Shown here: piece by piece, positions 55,442 through 63,126 of the stretch
How the letters are laid out: each line of letters begins with the position of its first letter
Numbering within the stretch: position 1 is the first letter of the stretch
Origin: Ktedonosporobacter rubrisoli
Lineage (GTDB): Bacteria; Chloroflexota; Ktedonobacteria; Ktedonobacterales; Ktedonobacteraceae
Direction of reading: 5' to 3'
DNA length: 64,000 nucleotides
NCBI RefSeq assembly: GCF_004208415.1
Contig: NZ_CP035758.1
Coordinates: forward strand, 6,882,001 to 6,946,000
Made by a program: the position numbers and the translations under genes
The notes under the pieces: generated by a model
The model's database searches: none
Told to the model about the DNA's origin: nothing
Seen by the model: the letters and a program-made list of their open reading frames with translations, nothing else

Positions 55442-55744
55442 AGTCGTTTCCCTCTTCTCTGAGGCGTTCGTTTAATCGATCCTCTATGTTTTCAATAATT
55501 ATACGCGGCAAGGAAACAGAATCATAGGGGAAGAGGGTCCGAACAAGCTAACTAACGTGGTATGCAAACTTTGCGTAAACGGGGCAGACCTGTCCGGGGG
55601 ACAGGTAATAGAGGCAGAGCCCCTGTCGGTGGAACCCTCTCCGGGGGAGAGGTAATGGGGCGCGCCGCGACCTAGCGGATTGGACCCAGCCTCTCTTCCC
55701 CTTCACCGCTGCAGACTGTGGAAAAACTTACATATGGGATTAAA
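55442..55744. other. Intergenic region with hairpin repeats
   Basis: About 300 bp. It contains two related palindromes and otherwise no gene. Confidence 0.45.
55588..55660. repeat. Tandem related GC-rich palindromes
   Basis: ACCTGTCC-GGG-GGACAGGT (55588-55606) and CCTCTCC-GGG-GGAGAGG (55636-55652), 48 bp apart; both are followed by TAAT and a G-rich stretch. They look like two diverged copies of one unit. Confidence 0.6.
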
Positions 55745-56584
55745 CTATGATTTTGGTTTGTGTAAAACAACGATATACTGGTGAGCAATATTGGGAATGT
55801 AAGCGAAGGGATAGCCATATGGGCGCAGGCGTGTGCCCGCTTGATACCAGATAATCTCCCCTTTAGGAATAAAGCCATGCAGCCTGGCCCGTCGTGCCAG
55901 ATCCACATGCGTAAAAATATATTCACCATGCTGATAGGCATTTCTGACGATAACGACCATATACTTTTGCGGCTTGAGCAGAGCAAAACAAGTCTCAAAA
56001 ACGTGCTCCATAGCATTTAAATAAGCCTCATAGCTGGCAAGATTGGCCAGATCGGAGGGATCATCGGAGTGCATATCATAATCTGTACGCCGATTGGAAT
56101 ACATTTCAGCATAGCGATCATTGGACATTGTTTGCTCAAGGTGGATATTATAGGGAGGATCGGTGGCGATAAAATCAAAAGATTCGCGCTCCAGCGTAGG
56201 CAGTATTTGCAGACAATCCCCTCGGATCAACTCCTGGGCCAGCAACTCTCCCTGGCTCTCAGCGATTATCTGTCGATATATATCTACCCACTTCTGATTA
56301 ATCTCTATGCCAAGAGCCTGGCGCGGCTTTTTGCAGATGGAGGCTCCTATCAGGGTACCACCCACGCCGGCGAAGGGATCGAGGACCCGACCTCCTGGCT
56401 TGGTAAAGAACTCAATAAGCTGGGACATGAGCTGTGGCGGCTTATTCGCTCCGTGAGCTTTACGTAATTTATGCCCATACTCGGAAGGATAGGCCGTTGT
56501 AAGAATGCTCTTCGTGAAATAGAGCCATTCCGCTCCAGTTAATTCATTAAGCACATTGCGTACCGAGATACCGTCATTCTCCAC
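55745..56584 (-). CDS. Orphan DNA methyltransferase (N4/N6 type)
   Basis: A 279-residue amino-methyltransferase that methylates adenine N6 or cytosine N4 in DNA using S-adenosylmethionine. Motif X/I is KPPQLMSQLIEFFTKPGG followed by VLDPFAGVGGT (about residue 70), and motif IV is IATDPPYNIHL (about 140), so the order is motif I before the catalytic DPPY. Start is a GTG with GGAGTGG upstream. No restriction endonuclease is recognisable beside it. The neighbouring upstream gene on the same strand is TcmP-like. Recognition sequence unknown. Confidence 0.88.
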   Translation of the reverse strand: MENDGISVRNVLNELTGAEWLYFTKSILTTAYPSEYGHKLRKAHGANKPPQLMSQLIEFFTKPGGRVLDPFAGVGGTLIGASICKKPRQALGIEINQKWVDIYRQIIAESQGELLAQELIRGDCLQILPTLERESFDFIATDPPYNIHLEQTMSNDRYAEMYSNRRTDYDMHSDDPSDLANLASYEAYLNAMEHVFETCFALLKPQKYMVVIVRNAYQHGEYIFTHVDLARRARLHGFIPKGEIIWYQAGTRLRPYGYPFAYIPNIAHQYIVVLHKPKS

Positions 56585-56747
56585 AAGACCACTCCAAAAT
56601 ATAGCTTTTCTTAAAATTCACAGCTTTGCTTGTGAAATTATGCCACTAAAAACGTCTATTTGGCGTACACTAGTAATGAGAGGTGTTACTAAAACGTTGG
56701 GTCTCCCCATACCCGGCGTTTCCCCCTGGTAATGCCTCTTTTTTACC

Positions 56748-58121
56748 TCAGGCCCATACCAGCATATCATCATTGCCTGGGATAGGCATCTCCTCCCCCT
56801 CTCGCACCTGCCGTCGTCGTTCACAATAAACCTCTCTACTTACTAATAACTCCTGAATGACAATATCGTAATCTTGCATCGTGAACTGTCCAAAGCGAGT
56901 TAGAAGCAATTGCTGCCGCAGATCGGGCCAGCGCCGTATCCGCTGTGTACGCCCCAGCTGCAAAGCAGCCTGGTACAATTCCTGCCTCTCTTGCTCGTAG
57001 CGTTTGCGTTCCTGCGCCGCAAACCAGGCTTCGCTTAATACTCCCTGATAGCTTTGCTGATAAACGCAGCGATTTTGCAGGCAAACCGCATCATTCATAC
57101 ACATAAAACTATCCTGACGTCGGGTGGCAAAAATCAAGCTATAGGGGGCATGCTCGATTACTGAAGGGCCTAGCGCAAGCGGGATAGAGATGCGCTGCAC
57201 CGGCAATAAGAAGTGACGCTGCATTGAGGCAATAAACAAGTCGATCAGTTTAGCCACGGCCTGCGGTATTTCTCCCTCATCAGCGGCAAGAGACTTCCAG
57301 CGATCTGTGCGCAAGAGAGCGGTCAGGACAGCGACAGTTGGCGATGGGGATGAAGATTGAACAGAATGCAGGGCCGTGGTGAGCAGATCGCCAACCTGTT
57401 TATGCGAGATAAATAGACAAAGCTCGGTGGGAACGGTACGCTGATAGAGGGCCGCAAGATCATCATAGCGAAAGGTTGTCTGACCGAAGGGATTGAGCAG
57501 GAAGATGGCAGGCGCTTGCGCTATCTCTTTAAGCAGCTCCGGGGCAATTTCGAGCCAATTGGTGGCCAGGATGCTGCTCTCTTTGGGGATATCGGCAAGC
57601 TGCGGCTCTGCTGTACTGTTCGAGGATTTTTTTTGCGCGCGTTTGCTGCTGCCTGTGGCCAGGACCAGGCCATGCAGAGCGATGGGCTTGCTCTCCTGAG
57701 CAAGACCATTCGCTAGCTTCACAATCGGCTGCAAGGCGGGTGGCTGCGCAACAGGTGTCGCGCTTTTTTTACGCGCTTTCCGCCCCTTCTCATCGGCAGG
57801 CAGCGCTGGCTCAGCAAGGGCGGATGACACACGAGCGGCTTTAGGATCTATTCCCAGCGCGTCAAGCCAGTAGCAGCGACGAAAGATACGCGTTGCCCCC
57901 AGGGAACGGCAATAAGCCGCAACATAATCATGAAGCAGCCACTTACGCAGCGAGGAGAGAATATATCGCTCGCTGTAACGGCGCATGCGCCGAGCAGAAC
58001 CGTGCTCAGCCCTACCCGGCAACAGGTGATTACTATCGATGTCTGCCCATAAGTTCATCGTGTCTTTACCACACATAAAGTGAAAATATCTACGCCCGGC
58101 ACTTCCTGGCCAGACCTCCAT
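56748..58121 (-). CDS. TcmP-like protein
   Basis: A 457-residue protein that loosely matches three-Cys-motif partner (TcmP) proteins, methyltransferase-fold partners of small Cys-rich proteins. Similar points: YSERYILSSLRKWLLHDYVAAY (start: KhaiL..Yl pattern, about 47-68), CYWLDALG in place of YiDgFAG (about 82), an Ala/Lys/Pro-rich insert (about 100-180), and FLLNPFGQTTFRYDDL in place of FiDPFG (about 212-227). The Asp-to-Asn change (NPFG) and lost glycine motif suggest a degenerate or altered enzyme. Start uncertain: in-frame ATGs at 58121, 58076 and 58058. Family call is tentative. Confidence 0.5.
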   Translation of the reverse strand: MEVWPGSAGRRYFHFMCGKDTMNLWADIDSNHLLPGRAEHGSARRMRRYSERYILSSLRKWLLHDYVAAYCRSLGATRIFRRCYWLDALGIDPKAARVSSALAEPALPADEKGRKARKKSATPVAQPPALQPIVKLANGLAQESKPIALHGLVLATGSSKRAQKKSSNSTAEPQLADIPKESSILATNWLEIAPELLKEIAQAPAIFLLNPFGQTTFRYDDLAALYQRTVPTELCLFISHKQVGDLLTTALHSVQSSSPSPTVAVLTALLRTDRWKSLAADEGEIPQAVAKLIDLFIASMQRHFLLPVQRISIPLALGPSVIEHAPYSLIFATRRQDSFMCMNDAVCLQNRCVYQQSYQGVLSEAWFAAQERKRYEQERQELYQAALQLGRTQRIRRWPDLRQQLLLTRFGQFTMQDYDIVIQELLVSREVYCERRRQVREGEEMPIPGNDDMLVWA

Positions 58122-58321
58122 CCAGGAGGAAGGCAGATATAGAAGCTATTTTCCCCACCAACCTTAAAGATAAGAGTATAAAGTACTTCTAATTATTGTA
58201 ACTTCTAGCCCGCCCGGTCGTACAGGGCCAGCTTTGATTATTGTACTGTAAAATATGTTTCTGCTAATTATACATCCACTTGCTGATACATTGCTCAGCC
58301 TCATTCTAGCAGGCAGGTAGA

Positions 58322-59473
58322 TCAGGTATAGGCGCGCGCCTCGGTAGCCTTGAAGGCAGCATAAATACTCTTGCCCTCGCTGAGCTCCATGCGCCTGGCC
58401 GAGGCAGCAGTGATCTCGGCGGTAAGCGGCGACATTTGCGCGGAAGCCCCATCCAGCAAAATACTGACGCGTGTCGTTCCCTCCTCATCTTCAGCCGAAC
58501 CGGAACCCGGGCCAAGGCGCAACATTTGCACAATCCTACCATGAAAGACGTTGCGCGCCGAGCTCTCGGGCGCGGCCTGATAGAGCGTCACGCTATGCGG
58601 ATTTACCACTATATAGGCCTCCTCGCCCACCGCCGGAACCTCTTCCGCCGACCCCATTTCTTTTAGCGCGGCAACCACCTCACCGCCCTCAAGGCCATCA
58701 TGCAAGCGGATCACACACATTGTGCCGTTCTCATAGCGCACAATCGGGCCGTGAAAGAAATTGACGCCCACCAGTTCGGCAACATAGGAAGAGCGAGGAT
58801 AGGCCAGGAGATCGCGCTGCTCGCCCTCTTGAATAATCTCCCCGTGGTCGAGCACAAGAATATGGTGGCCGAAGAGCAAGGCTTCAAGGTATTGATGCGT
58901 GACCATAAGCGTTGTGATGCCAAGCTCAGAGAGGATGCGACGCAGCTCATGGCGCACCTCGCGGCGGGTCTGCACATCTAAGGCCGAGAGCGGTTCATCC
59001 AGAAGCAAGAGCTGCGGCTGCAGGGCCAGGGCTCTGGCAATAGCTACGCGCTGCTGCTGCCCACCCGAAAGCTGAGACGGGCGGCGCTGATCCATTCCAG
59101 GCAGGTGGACACGCTCAAGCGCCTCGCCCACCCGCTGCTGAATAAGCTTACGCTGAAGATGCTGGGCACGCAGCCCGAAGGCTACATTCTCGAAAACGCT
59201 GAGATGGGGAAAAAGCACGTAGTCCTGGAAGACATAGCCAAAGGGACGCTCCTGCGGCGGTACAGCAATGTGCAACTCGCTATCGAAATAGATAGTCTCG
59301 CCCAGGGCAATACGCCCCCGCTGGGGATGAAGCAAGCCGGCCAGCAGGCGTAGAACCGTGCTTTTACCGGCCCCGCTTTCGCCCAGCAGGACAGTCGTTT
59401 TGCCCTTCTCAGCAGTAAAATCGAGTGCGAGATGGAATGTATTGAGATGCGTATCTAGCCCAACGTGTAGCAT
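58322..59473 (-). CDS. modC: ModC-like molybdate ABC transporter ATPase
   Basis: A 383-residue ABC ATPase with a C-terminal TOBE region. Walker A LLGESGAGKST (about 31-41), Q-loop YVFQDYVLFPHLSV, signature LSGGQQQRVAIARAL and Walker B LLLLDEPLSALD are intact. The PPQERPFGYVFQ segment and the C-terminal TOBE-like half (about 255-383) are typical of ModC and related CysA/FbpC importers. The ATG follows GGAGAG. No modA or modB lies beside it in the window, so the permease partner is encoded elsewhere, or it serves another anion. Confidence 0.8.
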   Translation of the reverse strand: MLHVGLDTHLNTFHLALDFTAEKGKTTVLLGESGAGKSTVLRLLAGLLHPQRGRIALGETIYFDSELHIAVPPQERPFGYVFQDYVLFPHLSVFENVAFGLRAQHLQRKLIQQRVGEALERVHLPGMDQRRPSQLSGGQQQRVAIARALALQPQLLLLDEPLSALDVQTRREVRHELRRILSELGITTLMVTHQYLEALLFGHHILVLDHGEIIQEGEQRDLLAYPRSSYVAELVGVNFFHGPIVRYENGTMCVIRLHDGLEGGEVVAALKEMGSAEEVPAVGEEAYIVVNPHSVTLYQAAPESSARNVFHGRIVQMLRLGPGSGSAEDEEGTTRVSILLDGASAQMSPLTAEITAASARRMELSEGKSIYAAFKATEARAYT

Positions 59474-60053
59474 GTATCTCTCCGTGGTAATCAGGATGAA
59501 GGAGTTATGCGCGCAACCTATAGATGCTCTCTCTATGATAGCAAGATATGCTCAGAAACGCCACTCTTTATGTTGTACTGTCCAGAACTTCTCACTATTT
59601 TAAAGAGGGATTGTCAAGGGCCGTTGCCCTGGGGCTTGGAGGCTACGTCGCGATCGAGCGAATTGCGCTCCAACATTTCCCCCCTCTTCGCCGCCGTCAG
59701 GCGGCGCAAGAACGAGAACTGGAAAGCCCTTGTCGTGTCTTCCAAACAGAAGACTAGTTTTCTGTTCTCTATAATTGGGCTGCTAGAGATTTTCGGGTGG
59801 GAATGTGGAGTCAAAAAATTGTTGCTTTAAAAAGGAAACTCGTGTATACATCTCTTGCCACTGTTGTTGCTTGTCTTCTATCTGTGTTATCATTATCATT
59901 ATCTTCCTTTCTTCATATATTTTAGAAGTTTTTGCAACACTTATTATGCTTCAGAGGGCAACCGGGCGTAAAAAGCAGGCAAAATAGCATAATAGCCGAA
60001 AGATACAGGTCTCCGGCAGCATATGTGTGCTTACTTTTTAGCTGTAGCAGTAC
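59474..60053. other. Divergent intergenic region with dispersed repeat
   Basis: About 580 bp without a credible gene. It contains repeat copy B (59676-59730) and leads into the hxlR promoter. Confidence 0.45.
59676..59730 (+). repeat. Dispersed repeat, copy B
   Basis: Inverse complement of the repeat at 36324-36378; about 45 of 50 positions match, centred on the GCCGCC-GTCA-GGCGGC palindrome (read here on the plus strand). Confidence 0.75.
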
Positions 60054-60082
60054 TTGCCGCAGAATAAAAAGCATGGTATACT
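60054..60082 (+). promoter_or_regulatory. Promoter of hxlR-HIT operon
   Basis: TTGCCG, 17-bp spacer, TATACT on the plus strand; start predicted near 60089. Confidence 0.6.
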
Positions 60083-60086
60083 GAGC

Positions 60087-60107
60087 ATGACATTTAATAT
60101 TGGTCAT
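60087..60107. promoter_or_regulatory. Candidate HxlR operator
   Basis: ATGAC (60087-60091) and GTCAT (60103-60107) are inverse complements 11 nt apart, directly on the predicted start of transcription. Spacing fits a dimeric HxlR-type regulator. Confidence 0.5.
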
Positions 60108-60152
60108 ACTTTACCCAAATCTTATCTGGAACCAGAAATGGCAGGCTAACCC

Positions 60153-60548
60153 ATGGCGACGAAGCCGATGACATCAACAATCTCATCCACACCAATGGCC
60201 CATATGTGCCCCCGTTATGAGCGCGCGATTCAAATCCTTGGCAAACGTTGGACAGGCTTGCTCATCGATGCGCTTATGCAGGGCCCTCGGCGCTTTTGCG
60301 AATTAACGGCACTCGTGGAAGGTTTGTCTGATCGCGTGCTGAGTGATCGCCTGCGGGAATTAGAGGCCGAGGGCGTCGTAGAGCGCGTGGTCTATCCACA
60401 GATCCCGGTGCGTGTAGAATACAAGCTCACCGAGAAAGGTCAGGCCCTCAAGCCAGTTGTGGACGCCATTCATATCTGGGCTGAGACCTGGTTTATGCCA
60501 GAGGACGTGGATGCTACGGTGACGAGCGAGCCAAATCAACAGAATTAA
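60153..60548 (+). CDS. HxlR-family transcriptional regulator
   Basis: A 131-residue winged-helix regulator. The HxlR pattern is clear: CPRYERAIQILGKRWTGLLIDALMQGPRRFCEL, then GLSDRVLSDRLRELEAEGVVER and the wing YPQIPVRVEYKLTEKG. Cys near the N-terminus (Cys15 in HMCPRYE) is the position used for redox or electrophile sensing in some members. It lies directly upstream of the HIT gene and probably represses its own promoter. Confidence 0.88.
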   Translation: MATKPMTSTISSTPMAHMCPRYERAIQILGKRWTGLLIDALMQGPRRFCELTALVEGLSDRVLSDRLRELEAEGVVERVVYPQIPVRVEYKLTEKGQALKPVVDAIHIWAETWFMPEDVDATVTSEPNQQN

Positions 60549-60609
60549 CTAGAGGAAGGTGCAGGACAGAGGCTGCATGTGGGCTGATGATGCACCTACA
60601 AGGGTAGAT

Positions 60610-61107
60610 ATGGAAAATTTATGGGCACCATGGCGTATGGCGTTTATTACCCCGAAAACGCCTCCTCCGCCAGGGTGCATTTTTTGCACCCAGCCAGCCG
60701 AGAATCGCGATGAGGAACATCATATTCTCTACCGGGGCGAGCATTGCTTTATGATGCTGAACCTGTATCCCTACAATAATGGGCACTTGATGATTGCTCC
60801 CTTTCAGCACGTCGGCGCGCTTGAAGCTTTAGATAGTGCGACGCTCGCCGAACTGATGAGCCAGGCCCAACTTGCCCTACGGGCTCTGCGTTACGCCATG
60901 AATCCTGATGGCTTTAATATGGGGATCAATGAGGGGAAAGTAGCGGGAGCCGGCTTCGCCGAGCATATCCACTACCATATCGTGCCACGCTGGCAGGGCG
61001 ATACAAACTTTATGCCAGTTATCGGCGACATCAAAGTCATGCCGGAGCACCTGGATAATGTCTATCGCCAGTTGAAGGATGCCCTGGAAAAGGTGAAATC
61101 TGCCTGA
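60610..61107 (+). CDS. HIT-family nucleotide hydrolase/phosphorylase
   Basis: A 165-residue histidine-triad protein of the AP4A phosphorylase-like group. It starts MENLWAPWRMAFI, typical of actinobacterial-type HIT enzymes. A zinc-site Cys pair is suggested by CIFC. The HIT motif HIHYHIVPRW (H-x-H-x-H-x2, about residue 126) holds the catalytic His. Such enzymes split dinucleoside polyphosphates or nucleotidyl adducts. The start at 60610 is set by family consensus and a GGG upstream; in-frame starts at 60577 and 60559 are possible. Co-transcribed with the HxlR gene. Confidence 0.88.
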   Translation: MENLWAPWRMAFITPKTPPPPGCIFCTQPAENRDEEHHILYRGEHCFMMLNLYPYNNGHLMIAPFQHVGALEALDSATLAELMSQAQLALRALRYAMNPDGFNMGINEGKVAGAGFAEHIHYHIVPRWQGDTNFMPVIGDIKVMPEHLDNVYRQLKDALEKVKSA

Positions 61108-61169
61108 CGAGCTCATGCACAGATGAACCGCAGACCAGGGGCGCTGGTAAACGGGGATAGATAGCCTGT

Positions 61170-61943
61170 TTACCAGCGGAATACATAACCAACGCCACGA
61201 ACTGTCTGAATCATCTTGGGATTAGCCGGATCTTCCTCTAACTTCTCGCGCAGCCAGCGCACATGCACATCAACTGTACGCGTATCGCCAGCGTAATCAT
61301 AGCCCCACACGTTATGGAGCAATTGATCGCGCGTCAGCACCGTACCCCGATTGCGCACAAGATACGCCAGCAAGTCAAACTGCTTGGGCTGCAATTCCAT
61401 ATCCTGGCCACGACAATTGACGCGTCTTCCAGCAAGGTCGATGCGCAGTGGCCCTGCTGCCAGCTCGTTGCGCGGCTGACGAGCCGCCGGAATCTCTCCC
61501 GTATCACCAAGGCCCTCACTATTGGGCGCGTACTCGGCCCGACGTAAGAGAGCCCGCACGCGCGCCAGCAGCTCCCGGCGCCCAAATGGCTTGGTTACAT
61601 AATCGTCGGCCCCCACCTCCAGCCCAACCACCTTATCGATCTCATCGCTTTTCGCCGTAAGCATCACAATCGGCGTCGTGGCTGTATTACTCTCGCGGCG
61701 CAGCTGACGGCACACCTCCAAGCCATCCATGCCAGGAAGCATCAGATCGAGAATGATCAGGTCTGGAGTCTCACTACGAGCCGCATCCAGAGCGCTGCTA
61801 CCATCGGCCGCAGTTACGACCCGGTAGCCAGCTTGCTCTAGATTATAAGCAATCGTATCGACCAGCACAGCCTCGTCATCGACGACAAGGATCTTGCGCG
61901 GTCCCGCCGCTTTACTGGTTTGCATATTAACCGAAACGTCCAC
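61170..61943 (-). CDS. PhoB/OmpR-type response regulator
   Basis: A 257-residue regulator. Receiver domain: VVDDEAVL, phosphoacceptor Asp in LIILDLMLPGMDG, MLTAKSD, TKPFGRREL. A 25-residue linker leads to an OmpR/PhoB winged helix: LQPKQFDLLAYLVRNRGTVLTRDQLLHNVWGYDYAGDTRTVDVHVRWLREKL. Last gene of the pst operon; it overlaps the pstB end (GTG at 61943 with GGAAG upstream; an ATG at 61925 is the alternative). By context it is the phosphate-starvation regulator. No histidine kinase gene adjoins it in the window. Confidence 0.88.
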   Translation of the reverse strand: MDVSVNMQTSKAAGPRKILVVDDEAVLVDTIAYNLEQAGYRVVTAADGSSALDAARSETPDLIILDLMLPGMDGLEVCRQLRRESNTATTPIVMLTAKSDEIDKVVGLEVGADDYVTKPFGRRELLARVRALLRRAEYAPNSEGLGDTGEIPAARQPRNELAAGPLRIDLAGRRVNCRGQDMELQPKQFDLLAYLVRNRGTVLTRDQLLHNVWGYDYAGDTRTVDVHVRWLREKLEEDPANPKMIQTVRGVGYVFRW

Positions 61944-62826
61944 TTATATAATCTTCCGTCTCTTTTTTCTTGGGCCGCTCAAAAATGTCTCGCGTCGCAG
62001 CATACTCTACAAGCTTGCCACTCAGAAAGAAACCAGTGAATTGAGAGACACGAGCAGCCTGTTGCATATTATGTGTTACTATCACTATAGTATAGTCCTT
62101 GACAAGCTCTGTCACCAGTTCCTCAATCTTCAATGTAGCGATCGGGTCAAGTGCCGAAGCAGGCTCATCCATAAGCAGGACTTCCGGCTGAACAGCCAGG
62201 GCGCGCGCGATGCAGAGACGCTGCTGCTGACCGCCCGAGAGGCCTAACGCCGAAGACTTCAGGCGATCCTTCACCTCGTCCCAGAGCGCAGCCCCACGTA
62301 AGCTGCGTTCCACCATTTCTTCAACCTGTTTCCCTTTCTTGCCCTGCACATGCAGCCCATAGGCCACATTCTCAAATATCGACTTGGGAAAGGGATTGGG
62401 GCGCTGGAACACCATACCAATGCGCTGGCGCAAGAGCACAACATCTGTCCGTTTATCGTAAATGTTCTCGCCATCGAAAAGCGCTTCCCCCTCAACGCGC
62501 GTGTTGGGAATGAGATCATTCATGCGATTAAGCGTACGCAAAAAGGTGGATTTGCCACAGCCTGAAGGTCCGATCAGGGCAGTTACCTGGCGTTCGCGAA
62601 TCGGCAACGAGACTTCATAAAGCGCCTGTTTGCTTCCATAGTAGAAATTAGTGTCCTTGACATCTATTTTGAGCCCGGTGTCAGAAGTGGGCTGAGGAGT
62701 CAGCGTTTGAGGGACAGTCGTAACTGGCACCTTCGGCTGACCTTGCTGGTCATTTCTTTCCTCTTGAGCATCCTGGGCTTGTGCTGTTTGGGCTGATCGT
62801 CCAGGCTGGTTAAAGCCGGAATTCAT
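61927..62826 (-). CDS. pstB: Phosphate ABC transporter ATPase PstB
   Basis: A 299-residue ATPase that powers high-affinity phosphate import. Walker A GPSGCGKSTFLRTLNRMNDL, Q-loop MVFQRPNPFPKSIFENVAYG, signature LSGGQQQRLCIARALA and Walker B VLLMDEPASALDP are canonical for PstB. The N-terminal 48 residues are an extra low-complexity Gln/Pro/Thr-rich tail, absent from typical PstB. In operon order it follows pstA and a 73-residue protein. Confidence 0.95.
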   Translation of the reverse strand: MNSGFNQPGRSAQTAQAQDAQEERNDQQGQPKVPVTTVPQTLTPQPTSDTGLKIDVKDTNFYYGSKQALYEVSLPIRERQVTALIGPSGCGKSTFLRTLNRMNDLIPNTRVEGEALFDGENIYDKRTDVVLLRQRIGMVFQRPNPFPKSIFENVAYGLHVQGKKGKQVEEMVERSLRGAALWDEVKDRLKSSALGLSGGQQQRLCIARALAVQPEVLLMDEPASALDPIATLKIEELVTELVKDYTIVIVTHNMQQAARVSQFTGFFLSGKLVEYAATRDIFERPKKKETEDYISGRFG

Positions 62827-62853
62827 AGAGCCTCCTTTGCTCTCTACCGTATT

Positions 62854-63075
62854 CTATACGAGCGGATACTCTTTGTGCAACGGAATGGATGTATCAACGA
62901 TCAAACGATCTCCATGGACGACGAGACGGATATAGCGCCCGGCAAGATTCTTACTGATGAAGTAAGGTCTGCCCTCATAGGAGATGTGCCCACTTCTGGC
63001 GACTTTGCGCGAGAAGATGCTGGCACCTTCGGGGGCCATCGTATGCTCATTTGAAGGGTTGGTCGTTATATTCAT
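62854..63075 (-). CDS. Small beta-rich protein within the pst operon
   Basis: A 73-residue protein located between pstA and pstB (gaps of 51 and 27 bp). Its core, SGHISYEGRPYFISKNLAGRYIRLV and VHGDRLIVDTSIPLHKEYPL, resembles the small beta-barrel found at the C-terminus of Mu/IS-type transposases (RVSFRGRRYYV..LAGR.V...). Here it is a stand-alone gene with good coding character, not a remnant of an insertion sequence. Function unknown; position suggests a phosphate-linked role. Confidence 0.65.
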   Translation of the reverse strand: MNITTNPSNEHTMAPEGASIFSRKVARSGHISYEGRPYFISKNLAGRYIRLVVHGDRLIVDTSIPLHKEYPLV

Positions 63076-63126
63076 AGCTGATTGGTCCTCGCTCCTTATA
63101 TAGCTAACTTTGACAAATTAGGAGTC

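Noticed and set aside
62854..63075. Remnant of an insertion sequence
   Set aside because: The gene is complete, lies cleanly between pstA and pstB, and no inverted ends or transposase catalytic part are present.
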